Shown: positions 1-7,297, counted from the first letter of the stretch. The stretch: DNA of 46,664 bases from Deltaproteobacteria bacterium (GCA_016874735.1 VGTI01000034.1:1-46664); one strand, 5' to 3'. Notes: generated from the letters alone by a model not told the origin. Translations and numbers: made by a program.

Positions 1-281
1 GCATTTGCGCGTGTAAAATCGCAGCATATAGCACCTTAGAAGATTGGCTGCAGAATCATTCCGCGGCACTCGCACTAGCATGCAACAACGCTAGTGGGGG
101 TGCTACATGCGCTGGTGTACTAGGTACGGTCTTTTCGTTATCACCCGCCTCAGGTTATTTGGACTATCAGTAATCTATCATCAAATTCGTCTCTATATCC
201 TGGTCTTAACCCCCGCGATTACAAAATCCTCTAAAGCCCCTACCGCCATGCTCCGATACCTCTCCCAGGGTGGAGGTGGCT
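1..281. other. Left flank and leader of array unit 1
   Basis: No gene is supported here. From about position 130 the sequence resembles the segment that precedes A genes elsewhere in the array (for example the ATTCGTCTCTATATCCTG stretch near 186, then GCTCCGATACC and the ribosome binding site). Bases 1-130 show no match that I can see to a C gene, so either the array starts near 130 or the preceding C gene has been lost. Confidence 0.5.
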
Positions 282-671
282 ATGGATCCTCGGCGCGAAA
301 AGTTTGAAAAGCAATCAAGAGACCTTCATGCTTTTTTCAAGCTAGTGGGTAAGGTGTGGATTTACGAAGAGCTTAAATTTTTGGACTTAGAGCCTCAGAT
401 GATGACTGGTGAGTTTCGTTCGTGCCATGCTCAGTCTTTACTCGACTTCTGTAGGTCAAATCCTGAGTACCATATTGTAAGCGGTTTTCAACTGAAGGTG
501 TTTAACAAGTTTGTCCCTAATGCACGTATCTACTACTTAGCTGACGGCGATTCGGACCCGGATTTGTATTTTGAATTAGGGACGCGGTTAGGTGTCCAGG
601 AGACCTTGCAGGTGGGACACGCAATGTTTGCGACCAAATTTAGCAAGATCAAACGCAGTAATGATGCCTAG
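282..671 (+). CDS. Array protein A, copy 1 (unknown function)
   Basis: First of twelve copies of an unrecognised family of about 129 aa. Family hallmarks visible here are an N-terminal LHAFFK segment, WIYEELKFLDLEP (about residues 26-38), GEF, a DFC segment, a YHIVS strand, NKFVPNA and YYLADGDSDP. It has no signal peptide or membrane segment, so it should be cytosolic. ATG 282 is chosen over an in-frame GTG at 270 because GGAGG lies 5 nt before it. The last 84 bp are shared, on the opposite strand, with B copy 1. The protein is acidic to neutral and rich in aromatic residues. I do not know its function. Confidence 0.8.
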   Translation: MDPRREKFEKQSRDLHAFFKLVGKVWIYEELKFLDLEPQMMTGEFRSCHAQSLLDFCRSNPEYHIVSGFQLKVFNKFVPNARIYYLADGDSDPDLYFELGTRLGVQETLQVGHAMFATKFSKIKRSNDA

Positions 672-950
672 CGCCTTAGCGTGGGACTCACTGAATTCAT
701 CCGTCAATGAGGTATTGTGGAGATACAGCATATCTGTCGCTGAAATAAATTCCAGGGAATCCTCCCCGTATTTTCGCCAATAGACCAGCTGCAGGTATGA
801 GAATACCGCAGCTGAGTCAAAATGGTCTGCTTGCGTAAAGCCTGAAACTATTTCATTTACTTTTTCGGAACCTCGTAGGTCGTATTGGTAAATTACTTTA
901 TTTGACGAGGTATAACCGACCAGTGATGGGACAAGACTTGGGACTTCCAT
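588..950 (-). CDS. Array protein B, copy 1 (unknown function)
   Basis: Unrecognised family of about 116 aa; this copy has 120 aa. Conserved blocks are an N-terminal LVGYTSSNK, IYQYD, then DHFDSAAVFSYLQLVYWRKY (about residues 48-67) and a C-terminal AFDLAKFGRKHCVSHL. This copy carries a 12-bp in-frame duplication giving VPSLVPSL near the N-terminus. Start at 950 matches the start of all other copies; a longer reading to 1040 adds only non-conserved residues. The 3' 84 bp run antisense to the end of A copy 1. No membrane segment is seen. Confidence 0.78.
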   Translation of the reverse strand: MEVPSLVPSLVGYTSSNKVIYQYDLRGSEKVNEIVSGFTQADHFDSAAVFSYLQLVYWRKYGEDSLEFISATDMLYLHNTSLTDEFSESHAKALGIITAFDLAKFGRKHCVSHLQGLLDT

Positions 951-1023
951 TTTTGGTAGGGCCTTTTGGTGACTCGGTGACACAAACCAGGTAGTGATTA
1001 ACAGAAAATATCGGCTGGTGCGA

Positions 1024-1053
1024 GTGACATAGGTTCTCAAATTGATATGTCAC
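1024..1053. promoter_or_regulatory. B-C intergenic inverted repeat, unit 1
   Basis: Perfect GTGACAT at 1024-1030 and ATGTCAC at 1047-1053, separated by 16 nt. It lies 74 bp upstream of the B start. The same element recurs in nearly all units, so it is probably an operator for a dimeric protein or another functional site. Confidence 0.6.
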
Positions 1054-1054
1054 G

Positions 1055-1121
1055 CCATGAACAACGCATTGGCGCACTTGAGGTTACGGTCATGGATCAT
1101 GTGGGTTAGCATGGGCGTGCA
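1055..1121 (+). pseudogene. Remnant of C gene, unit 1
   Basis: Only the last part of the C family survives here: the segment equivalent to HRIGALEVTVRDHVGEHERS can be followed with substitutions and an early stop. It starts directly after the inverted repeat, so nearly the whole coiled-coil gene was lost by an internal deletion. Confidence 0.55.
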
Positions 1122-1277
1122 GGACATACAGGCATTTTACGGATCTTTGCCAGTTTGAATCTGTCGCAAATTAAGCGTGACCTAGTATTCAAATCGCTGG
1201 CTTAGTCGCCAAGATGCAGGCATCGCCTAAAGGCCTCGGCACCATGGTCCGATATCACTCCGAGGGTGGAGGTGGGT

Positions 1278-1667
1278 ATGGAGGGGAATCGCAAGTTGTT
1301 TCGTGAGTCATCCCGAAACCTTCATGCTTTTTTCAAGCGGGCGGGTAAGGTTTGGATTTACGATGAGCTTAGGTTTTTGGACTTAGAGCCAGAAATGCTG
1401 ACGGGCGAGTTTGGATCAGATAGGGTCCAAACATTGATTGATTTCTGTAATGCCAATCCCGAATACCACATCATCAGCGGTCTTGATGGCAAGGTGTTTA
1501 ATAAATACATACCAGATGCCTCAATCTATTACCTGGCGGATAAGGATAACGATCCAAGTCTCATGGTGGATTTGTGGGGGGCGCTAAGTGGCGAGGAGTT
1601 CTTGCAGATAGGGTACGCAATGGTTACGCCCATAGTTGGCAAGATCAAATGCGGTAACGATACCTAG
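1278..1667 (+). CDS. Array protein A, copy 2
   Basis: Intact 129-aa member of the A family starting MEGNRKLFRESSRNLHAFFK, with WIYDELRFLDLEPEMLTGEF, the DFCNANPEYHIISG block and IYYLADKDNDP, where most copies have ADGD. ATG 1278 follows GGAGG at the standard 5-nt spacing. Its leader (about 1190-1265) differs from that of copies 1, 3, 7 and 11 and is closer to that of copy 6, which points to more than one leader lineage in the array. The 3' 84 bp overlap B copy 2. Confidence 0.8.
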   Translation: MEGNRKLFRESSRNLHAFFKRAGKVWIYDELRFLDLEPEMLTGEFGSDRVQTLIDFCNANPEYHIISGLDGKVFNKYIPDASIYYLADKDNDPSLMVDLWGALSGEEFLQIGYAMVTPIVGKIKCGNDT

Positions 1668-1934
1668 ACGTTTCGCATGTTGAATACGGAACTTTCCGTT
1701 AATTAAAAGTCCATGAGACGTTAACATGTCTGTTGCGTCCTGAAAATCCTGAGAAACATCACCATACTTGCGCCAGAAGATTAATTGCAAAAAAGAAAAA
1801 ACGGCGATCGCGTCAAAATGATCCTCATGGCTAAATCCTTTAGTCACTTTACTGAGATTCTCGGAATCACTAATATTGCACATATAAATACACTTCGCCG
1901 ATGACGTGTACCCGACTATTGAAGGGATATTCAT
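1584..1934 (-). CDS. Array protein B, copy 2
   Basis: Intact 116-aa B-family protein: NIPSIVGYTSSAK at the N-terminus, EDHFDAIAVFSFLQLIFWRKYG in the middle and IVTAFDLANYGRNHCVPYL at the C-terminus. Two cysteines near the N-terminus replace the usual YQYD context (IYMCN). A GAGGA lies 6 nt before the ATG. The end overlaps A copy 2 tail to tail. Confidence 0.8.
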   Translation of the reverse strand: MNIPSIVGYTSSAKCIYMCNISDSENLSKVTKGFSHEDHFDAIAVFSFLQLIFWRKYGDVSQDFQDATDMLTSHGLLINGKFRIQHAKRLGIVTAFDLANYGRNHCVPYLQELLAT

Positions 1935-1998
1935 GGGGATTCCTCTGTGTCAAGTTTTTAGTCTTTCGTGTGTTACCATCATCGTTTTGAGCCCGCTA

Positions 1999-2028
1999 GT
2001 GACATGAGCGGCACTTGTACGATGTCAC
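1999..2028. promoter_or_regulatory. B-C intergenic inverted repeat, unit 2
   Basis: Perfect GTGACAT (1999-2005) and ATGTCAC (2022-2028) with a 16-nt spacer whose sequence differs from unit 1. Keeping the arms and spacing while the spacer changes suggests the arms are what is selected. It sits 65 bp upstream of the B start. Confidence 0.6.
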
Positions 2029-2039
2029 TTAGCCATTGA

Positions 2040-2474
2040 TTGGATCCGTCAGTCAGAGACTATATCGGTGGCGTGGTCCCACTCAATCTCAGGGATCCCA
2101 GCGTGCAGCTAAACGAGACTAACCTCAAGTCGACAATTAAATCCGTCGTCAACGAAGCCATCGACGAGCATCCCACCATCCAGCGGATGGGCTCAGAGAT
2201 TGGTGAGCTAAAGAGTGGTGTTGCTGAATTTAAGATCCACACTAGATCAAACACGTAAGCCATCAACCAATTAATCATTGAGCAGCAACGTCAGGGTGTG
2301 ATGTTGGAGGACATGCGCTCGGATTTGAAGAAATTGATTAAGTTCGTCATCCCATCAATGATAGGCGAGGAGCAGTATGACCGGATGGAGCGCCGCGTGG
2401 AGAATCATGACCACCGCATTGGCGCGCTAGAGGTTACGGTCAGGGATCATGTGGGTGAGCATGAGCGGTCGTAA
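2040..2474 (+). pseudogene. Coiled-coil protein C, copy 1, interrupted by a nonsense codon
   Basis: The frame reads DPSVQLNETNLKSTIK, then VVNEAIDEHPTIQRMGSEIG, and stops at TAA 2256-2258, where an intact copy (at 3384) has CAA. It then continues in the same frame through EEQYDRMERRVENHDHRIG to a proper end at 2474, so a single C-to-T change explains the break. This copy has almost none of the 21-bp heptad repeats. The start is unclear; TTG 2040 is only the first in-frame candidate. Confidence 0.65.
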
Positions 2475-2499
2475 AGGCGCTGGGTGCTGCCACACATAA

Positions 2500-2628
2500 A
2501 ACTGTTTAAACTATCAGTAATATGCCGCCAATTTCGTCTCTATATCCTGATCCTAGCTCCCGAGATTATAAAATCCCCTAAAGCTCCTACCGCCATGCTC
2601 CGATACCTCTCCCAGGGTGGAGGTGGCT
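2500..2628 (+). promoter_or_regulatory. Conserved leader upstream of A genes (unit 3 as example)
   Basis: About 100-130 bp between the C stop and the A start is conserved across units, most strongly CTATATCCTGATC, a GATTA-containing stretch, CCTAAAGC or CCTCAAG, then CGCC(A)-GCTCCGATACC and GGTGGAGG before the ATG. Equivalent leaders end at 281, 1277, 3993, 5815, 6908, 8152, 9350, 10975, 12577, 14230 and 14826. The CTCC/CCTC run just before the SD can pair with GGAG/GAGG, and unit 4 has a perfect CCTCC/GGAGG pair. It probably holds the A promoter, and the mRNA leader could mask the SD. Confidence 0.45.
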
Positions 2629-3012
2629 ATGGATCCTCGGCACAAAATATTTGATCAGACTTCTGAAGAGCTGCACGCTTTTTTCAAGCGAGTTGGCCGA
2701 ATTTGGATTTATGAAGAGCTCAAGTTTTTAGGGCTGGAGCCACAGATGATTTCGGGCGAATTTTGGTCGGACGGTGTTTCTAATTTGACCGAGTTTTGTA
2801 AGGCAAATCCCGGCTATCACATCATTAGTAGTACAGAAGGTAAGGTGTTCAATAAGTTCATTCCATCTTCACACTTCTACTTTTTAGCTGACGGAGACGA
2901 TAATCCAGATCTCATGATTGATTTGTGGGCACACCTAAATATCCAAGATTTTTTGGAGATAAGGCAAGCAAAGGCAACGTCCATACTTGGCAAGATCAAT
3001 GGCGGTGATTAA
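2629..3012 (+). CDS. Array protein A, copy 3
   Basis: Intact 127-aa A protein, two codons shorter at the C-terminus than most copies (ends KINGGD). It has LKFLGLEPQMISGEFWSDGV in place of the common LDLEP...MMTGEF, and FYFLADGDDNP for the ADGD motif. It is almost identical at DNA level to copy 7, 5.5 kb away, and its first third also matches copy 11, so these arose by recent duplication or gene conversion. The overlap with B copy 3 is 78 bp. Confidence 0.8.
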   Translation: MDPRHKIFDQTSEELHAFFKRVGRIWIYEELKFLGLEPQMISGEFWSDGVSNLTEFCKANPGYHIISSTEGKVFNKFIPSSHFYFLADGDDNPDLMIDLWAHLNIQDFLEIRQAKATSILGKINGGD

Positions 3013-3285
3013 ACCTAGTTTCTTTGCGTGTGTCTTGAAGAATTCAGCCGGCACCAGTCGATTGTGACAAAGGAGCATGTTTGTCGCACTCTTTAGGTCA
3101 AGAGAATCCTCACCGTACTTACGCCAGTAGACAAATTCCAGGTAGGAAAAGACGGCAATCGAATCAGAGTGATCCTCGTCGCTAAAATCCGAGATTTTAT
3201 GACTGAGGTCTTCAGGGTTGCTGGTGTCGTATTGGTAAATGAGTTTTTTTGATGATGTATAGCCGACTAGTGAGGGGATGACCAT
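2935..3285 (-). CDS. Array protein B, copy 3
   Basis: Intact 116-aa B protein (VIPSLVGYTSSKKLIYQYD at the N-terminus). The central motif reads EDHSDSIAVFSYLEFVYWRK, with Ser replacing the usual Phe after DH. The C-terminal block is ITAIDLAKYGRCLCLPYL. A purine-rich AAGGAAGGAG precedes the ATG. It serves as the intact reference for frameshifted copy 7. Confidence 0.8.
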   Translation of the reverse strand: MVIPSLVGYTSSKKLIYQYDTSNPEDLSHKISDFSDEDHSDSIAVFSYLEFVYWRKYGEDSLDLKSATNMLLCHNRLVPAEFFKTHAKKLGLITAIDLAKYGRCLCLPYLQKILDI

Positions 3286-3350
3286 GCTCCTTCCTTTCTT
3301 GGTATTCCGAAGCTGTAAGGGTTTTTAGCACCGGCTTGTTCGGGTTACGA

Positions 3351-3380
3351 ATGATATTGGTACTTCAACTAATATGTCAC
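3351..3380. promoter_or_regulatory. B-C intergenic inverted repeat, unit 3
   Basis: The right arm ATGTCAC (3374-3380) is perfect and the left arm ATGATAT matches five of seven bases, at the standard 16-nt spacing and 66 bp upstream of the B start. The same variant occurs in unit 7. Confidence 0.5.
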
Positions 3381-3383
3381 TCA

Positions 3384-3836
3384 GTGCGTGATTTTTCGCC
3401 GCTGTCTAACACCACGGTATTGCCAAAGTTCCACCCGGTTCCAATCAATCTCAAGGATCCCAGCGTGCAGCTAGACGAGACTACCCTCAAGGTCACAATC
3501 AAAACAGTCGTCAACGAAGCTATTGATGAGCATCCCACCATCCAGCGGATAGGATCGGAGATTGGTGAGCTGAAGAGCGATGTTGCCGAACTCAAGATCC
3601 AAACTAGAACTAACACTCAAGCGATCAACCAGTTATTCATAAAGCAGCAGCGTCAGGGTGTGATGATGGAGGATATGCGGTCTGATATCAAGAAAGTGCT
3701 TGAGATCGTCATGCCATCAAAGATGCGCGAGGAGCAGTATGACCGGATGGAGCGCCGCGTGGAGAATCATGGCCAACGCATTGGTGCGCTTGAGGTCAAG
3801 ATCAGGGATCGTGTGGGTGGGCATGAGCGGTCGTAG
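3384..3836 (+). CDS. Coiled-coil protein C, copy 2
   Basis: Open C gene of about 150 aa. After an N-terminal stretch of low conservation it carries DPSVQLDETTLKVTIK, VVNEAIDEHPTIQRIGSEIG, a short heptad region (ELKSDVAELKIQT), a QQRQGVMMEDMRSDIKKV helix and the conserved end EEQYDRMERRVENH...GGHERS. The long heptads predict a parallel coiled coil, probably a cytosolic scaffold or oligomerisation protein. The start is uncertain: GTG 3384 is taken because the earlier TTG 3336 would place the inverted repeat inside the gene. No clear SD is seen. Confidence 0.6.
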   Translation: MRDFSPLSNTTVLPKFHPVPINLKDPSVQLDETTLKVTIKTVVNEAIDEHPTIQRIGSEIGELKSDVAELKIQTRTNTQAINQLFIKQQRQGVMMEDMRSDIKKVLEIVMPSKMREEQYDRMERRVENHGQRIGALEVKIRDRVGGHERS

Positions 3837-3993
3837 CGTGGACGTCCTTTTGCGCAGTTTAGCAAGTTTGGGCTATTGGCAAGTTGTTGATTATTTCTTG
3901 TACATAACTTGGTCTTATTTCCCGCGATTACAAATACGCCTCAAGACTCTGCTGCCCATCGCCGATACCTCCCCCAAGGTGGAGGGAACGGGT

Positions 3994-4383
3994 ATGGATC
4001 CGCGGGTCAAAATGTTTCGTGATACCTCAGACGAGCTTTATTATTTTCTTAAGCGAGCTGGTCGCGTTTGGATCTACGATGAGCTAAAGTTCTTGGACCT
4101 GGAGCCGGACACCCTCACGGGTGAATTCTGGCAGGGTAAGGAGCAGGTGCTGACAGATTTTTGCACTGCAAACCCCGAGTACCATGTTATTAGTTGTCAT
4201 GTTCCACATGTTTACAATAAGTTTGTCCCTGATGCGTGTATTTACTACCTTGCCGACGGTGACGCTGATCCAAATTTGATGTTTGACTTCGAGACACGTC
4301 TCAACCTAGATGAGCTCTTTCAGATAGGACACGGTGTGTTTGCGCCCGTACTTAGCAAGATCAAAAACCGTGACGATTCCTAG
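3994..4383 (+). CDS. Array protein A, copy 4
   Basis: Intact 129-aa A protein of a subtype shared with copy 8: MDPRVKMFRDTSDELYYFLK, then EPDTLTGEFWQGKEQVLTDF and a C-terminus ending SKIKNRDDS. A much longer in-frame extension upstream (to 3700) is not supported, because it runs through the end of the preceding C gene. ATG 3994 follows GGTGGAGGG. The leader contains CCTCC and GGAGG that pair perfectly. It overlaps B copy 4 by 78 bp. Confidence 0.8.
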   Translation: MDPRVKMFRDTSDELYYFLKRAGRVWIYDELKFLDLEPDTLTGEFWQGKEQVLTDFCTANPEYHVISCHVPHVYNKFVPDACIYYLADGDADPNLMFDFETRLNLDELFQIGHGVFAPVLSKIKNRDDS

Positions 4384-4650
4384 CAGTGCTTTTTGGCTAT
4401 CCCGAAACTCAACAGTGGTGTGACGAGTATAAAGTAGTAACATCTTAAGGCCGTCGCGGAATTCATGCGATTCCTCGCCATACTTTCGCAAGTATACGAG
4501 TTGCAAATGTGTGAAAACAGCTATGGCATCAAAATAATCTTCGCTTGAGAAATTTGGCGCCACCGCAGTCTCGTCCCTCAAATTGTTAAGATTATACTGG
4601 TAAATTTCTTTGCGGGTGCGCGTATAGCCTACGAGTGTTGGAACATCCAT
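4306..4650 (-). CDS. Array protein B, copy 4
   Basis: A 114-aa B protein of the subtype that accompanies A copies 4 and 8: VPTLVGYTRTRKEIYQYN, EDYFDAIAVFTHLQLVYLRK and a shorter C-terminus ending YLKELI. A and B of units 4 and 8 carry matching subtype changes (A with LDEL, B with TRT and THLQ), so the pair has co-diverged or moved together. GGAGG lies 11 nt before the ATG. Confidence 0.8.
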   Translation of the reverse strand: MDVPTLVGYTRTRKEIYQYNLNNLRDETAVAPNFSSEDYFDAIAVFTHLQLVYLRKYGEESHEFRDGLKMLLLYTRHTTVEFRDSQKALLGIVTVFDLAKYGRKHTVSYLKELI

Positions 4651-4723
4651 CCTAAGTTAATCCTCCAGCTTAATTAAAGGTCCAGACCTGCAAGGTATTA
4701 GCTCCTGCTGGGGGATGTTGCGA

Positions 4724-4753
4724 GTGACATATGCTCTTGCATCAAGATGTCAT
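4724..4753. promoter_or_regulatory. B-C intergenic inverted repeat, unit 4
   Basis: GTGACAT (4724-4730), 16-nt spacer, ATGTCAT (4747-4753): thirteen of fourteen arm bases match the consensus. It lies 74 bp upstream of the B start. Confidence 0.58.
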
Positions 4754-4973
4754 TGCTTAAAAGCGACGGGAGCGAGATGCGACGTGATCAATCTAAGGAT
4801 GGATGCACTTTCGCTCGGGTGATTTCGTTTGGTCTAGTGGCAAGTTGCTAGCTGATGCTTCGATGATCAATGGTTGATTCGACTTAACGAGGTTGGTGCC
4901 ACAGTAATCACCACTTACCACAAGTCCGCTCCCACCCCCGCCTCCTCCATTCCACCCACCCCCAACCAGTGCT

Positions 4974-5498
4974 GTGGTGCCCCACACCACGGCGTTAACA
5001 CGGTCCCTCACGGGGGTCCACGTGGTCCCACTTAATCTCAAGGATCCCAGCGTGCAGCTAGACGAAACCACCCTCAAGGTCACAATCAAAACTGTCGTCA
5101 ACGAAGCTATCGACGAGCATCCCACGATCCAGCGGATGGGCTCAGAGATTGGTGAGCTGAAGAGCGACGTATCGGAGCTGAAGAGCGATGTCGCGGAGCT
5201 TAAGACCGATGTCGCGGAGCTTAAGACCGATGTCAGGGACCTTAACAGCAGGTTCGAAATTCACGCCAGGACTACCAACTACTCCATCAACAAGCTCCAT
5301 GATAACGTCCACAAATTGAGTCTGGATATGGAAGAGATCAAGTCAGGTCTCAACAAAGTGATTGAGATCGTCATGCCTGCAAAGATACGTGAGGAGCTGT
5401 ATGACCGGATGGAGCGCCGCGTGGAGAATCATGACCACCGGATTGGCGCACTTGAGGTCAAGGTCAGGGATCATGTGGGCGAGCATGGCCGATCGTAG
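4974..5498 (+). CDS. Coiled-coil protein C, copy 3
   Basis: Intact 174-aa C protein. Layout: N-terminal MVPHTTALTRS, DPSVQLDETTLKVTIK, VVNEAIDEHPTIQRMGSEIG, four 21-bp repeats (5154-5237) giving ELKSDVS/ELKTDVA heptads with Leu and Val at the a/d positions, then RDLNSRFEIHARTTNYSINK, an SLDMEEIKSGLNKVIEIV helix and the conserved EELYDRMERRVENHDHRIG end. GTG 4974 corresponds to the start position used in copies 7, 8 and 9, but no SD is visible. Upstream of it the proline-rich sequence is open in another frame as well. Confidence 0.7.
   Translation: MVPHTTALTRSLTGVHVVPLNLKDPSVQLDETTLKVTIKTVVNEAIDEHPTIQRMGSEIGELKSDVSELKSDVAELKTDVAELKTDVRDLNSRFEIHARTTNYSINKLHDNVHKLSLDMEEIKSGLNKVIEIVMPAKIREELYDRMERRVENHDHRIGALEVKVRDHVGEHGRS
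5154..5237 (+). repeat. Four 21-bp tandem repeats within C copy 3
   Basis: Units of the type GAGCTTAAGACCGATGTCGCG repeat four times with few changes. Each adds exactly one coiled-coil heptad, so copy-number change keeps the reading frame. Confidence 0.85.
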
Positions 5499-5815
5499 GG
5501 CTGTTCATTCTCGGTACTTCTCAGTACGTTCAGTTTTGACCCTGCTCTAGCTCGCTTTGCCCACCGGATAACATCAAGAATCTTTTCTTTAAACCACGGC
5601 CGCCAACTTAACATGTCGGTTGCCGCGTTTATTCGCGAAGTAGCCAAGCTTCAGGCGTACACGCACTCTGCGATAGGTTTTAGGCACTTGCCTACCTTCT
5701 AATACAAAGAATACATCAATTCGCCCGTTGAACCGACCACTTGCATCTATGTTTTATCAGCGAACCTCAAGGCATGCCTGTCAATGACCGATAAAGAGTT
5801 GGTATGGAGGTGGCT
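5499..5815. other. Atypical spacer between C copy 3 and A copy 5
   Basis: Only the last 60 bp (CCTCAAGGC...CCGATAAAG) resemble an A leader. The rest is not shared with other units. On the - strand it contains two short protein-like open stretches in different frames, described separately. Confidence 0.4.
5510..5754 (-). pseudogene. Possible gene remnant of unknown origin
   Basis: On the - strand, 5754 to about 5595 reads a basic, protein-like stretch (NGRIDVFFVLEG, PKTYRRVRVRLKLGYFANKR, GNRHVKLAAVV) that then stops. An overlapping frame continues with RPWFKEKILDVIRWAKRARA down to about 5510. Together they look like one broken gene with a single frameshift, perhaps a mobile-element relic, but I cannot name a family. 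It could also be chance. Confidence 0.25.
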
Positions 5816-6205
5816 ATGGGCGCGAGGCGACAGATATTCGATGTCACTGCAGACGAACTGCAGCAGTTTTTCAAGCAGGTCGGCAAGGTGTGGATCTATG
5901 AGGAATTGAAATTCCTTGATTTGGAGCCCGACATGATGACAGGTGAATTTTGGGGCGATAAAGTGCAGTCGCTCATCGATTTTTGCGAAGAAAATCCCAA
6001 ATATCACGTGATCAGCTGCAGTGGCCGTAAAATTTATAATAAGTATGTACCCGACGCATTTAGTTATCATTTAGCCGATGGCAATTCGGACCCAGGGTTG
6101 TTTTTTGACTTTGAATCTCGACTAAGTATCCAAGAGCTCCTGCAAATAGGCTACACAATGTTTGCGCCCGTAATTGGAAAGATCAATAGCGGTGACAATC
6201 GCTAA
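5816..6205 (+). CDS. Array protein A, copy 5
   Basis: Intact 129-aa A protein: MGARRQIFDVTADELQQFFK, WIYEELKFLDLEPDMMTGEF, DFCEENPKYHVISC and YHLADGNSDP. ATG 5816 is preferred to ATG 5804 by analogy with every other copy, since the GGAGG between them is the SD. The leader is the most divergent in the array and carries foreign-looking sequence upstream, so its expression may differ. It overlaps B copy 5 by 84 bp. Confidence 0.8.
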   Translation: MGARRQIFDVTADELQQFFKQVGKVWIYEELKFLDLEPDMMTGEFWGDKVQSLIDFCEENPKYHVISCSGRKIYNKYVPDAFSYHLADGNSDPGLFFDFESRLSIQELLQIGYTMFAPVIGKINSGDNR

Positions 6206-6472
6206 TGTGGCTTTATTTTCGCTAAGAAATTCCTTGGGCAAATTCTGCTCAAATATTTTGAGCATCACCTGACAGCTTATGTAATCCCTGCATTCGTCGC
6301 CGTATCGCCGCCAGTATACCAACTGTAGATACGAAAATACTGCAAAAGCGTCAAAGTGATCCTCGGGTGAGAAATGCGACACCAATTTCTCGAGAGTATC
6401 AATTTCTATGGTGTGATACTGATAAATTGGCTTACTCGACGAAGTATATCCAACTAGAGAGTGGGTGATCAT
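6122..6472 (-). CDS. Array protein B, copy 5
   Basis: Intact 116-aa B protein: ITHSLVGYTSSSKPIYQYH, EDHFDAFAVFSYLQLVYWRR and VTAIDLSNYGRKHCVAYL. The start at 6472 aligns with all other copies; an upstream extension to 6640 would run through the inverted repeat and C remnant and is not conserved. Unlike other copies it has no obvious SD, so translation may be weak. Confidence 0.78.
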   Translation of the reverse strand: MITHSLVGYTSSSKPIYQYHTIEIDTLEKLVSHFSPEDHFDAFAVFSYLQLVYWRRYGDECRDYISCQVMLKIFEQNLPKEFLSENKATLAIVTAIDLSNYGRKHCVAYLQELLDT

Positions 6473-6547
6473 GGCTATCGTAGTCCGGATTAGGTTAATG
6501 AATTCGTTGCGCACAAGAGTGCTACCATTGCCGCTTGAGCATTGCGA

Positions 6548-6554
6548 GTGACAT
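6548..6554. promoter_or_regulatory. Left arm of inverted repeat, unit 5 (right arm lost)
   Basis: GTGACAT is perfect and 76 bp upstream of the B start. The sequence then runs directly into the interior of a C gene, so a deletion removed the right arm and the C 5' half. Confidence 0.45.
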
Positions 6555-6564
6555 GAGCATTGAC

Positions 6565-6756
6565 CAGCAGCGTCAGGGTTTGATGCTGGAGGATATGCGC
6601 TCTGATATGTAGAAATTGTTTGAGATTGTAATGCCATCAAAGGTGCGCGAGTAGCAGTATTACGAGATGGAACTGCTTGTAGAGAATCATCACCGCCGGA
6701 CCCGCGCGGTTGAGGTTACGGTCAGGGATCGTGTGGGTGAGCAGGAGCGATCGTAG
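6565..6756 (+). pseudogene. Remnant of C gene, unit 5
   Basis: The last 190 bp of the C family can be followed from the QQRQG helix to GEQERS and stop, but TAG codons replace sense codons near 6608 and 6651 and many residues differ. The 5' half is missing. It is more decayed than the other remnants, so probably old. Confidence 0.6.
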
Positions 6757-6908
6757 GGTATCTGGCTACCATTACCCGTAAGCACGTTTGAGATTCTTGC
6801 AAGCTGGCAGCAACTTCGCATCCAAAGCGGGATCTTAGGTCCGACTGTTCCGAAGTCGCCTCAAGGCCTTCTCATCATGCGCCGACACCTCTCCCAGGGA
6901 GGGGTGTT

Positions 6909-7297
6909 ATGGATCCGTGGCGCAAATTCTTCGAGGAGACATCGAGGGAACTTCATGCTTTCTTCCGGCGAGCGGGGAGGTTTGGATTTACGACGAGCTA
7001 AAGTTTTTGGATTTAGAGCCAGAAATGCTGACGGGCGAGTTTGGATCAGACAGAGTTCAGTCACTGGTCGAGTTTTGTAAGTCAAATCCTGAATATCAAA
7101 TCATCAGTGGCTTTCAACAGGCGGTCTACAACAAGTTTGTACCTGCTGCACGCATTTATTATCTAGCTGACGGTGACGCAGACCCAGATTTATTTTTAGA
7201 ACTGGGAGCGAGGTTAGGCATCCAGGAGAGCTTGCAGGTGGGACACGCACTGTTTGCGGCCAAAATTAGCAAGATCAAAGGCGGTGATGATGCGTAG
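6909..7297 (+). pseudogene. Array protein A, copy 6, 1-nt frameshift
   Basis: ATG 6909 begins MDPWRKFFEETSRELHAFF in the expected frame. At about 6981-6985 the run reads GGGGAGG where copy 2 has GGGTAAGG, one base short. The rest (VWIYDELKFLDLEPEMLTGEF to KIKGGDDA) then lies in another frame. Total length is 389 nt instead of 390. Apart from this the sequence is well kept, so the lesion is recent or a sequencing error. It overlaps B copy 6 by 84 bp. Confidence 0.7.

Noticed and set aside
1024-1053. CRP-type binding site
   Set aside because: The arms share GTGA/TCAC with CRP sites, but the CRP half-site spacing is 6 nt and here it is 16, constant across units.
3700-3993. Long N-terminal extension of A copy 4
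   Set aside because: It is the out-of-frame end of the preceding C gene plus the leader, absent in other copies, and lies before the strong SD.
6917-7297. A copy 6 starting at 6917 as an intact 126-aa gene
   Set aside because: The first 20 residues of that reading are out-of-frame sequence; the family N-terminus is in the other frame from ATG 6909, so a frameshift is the better explanation.
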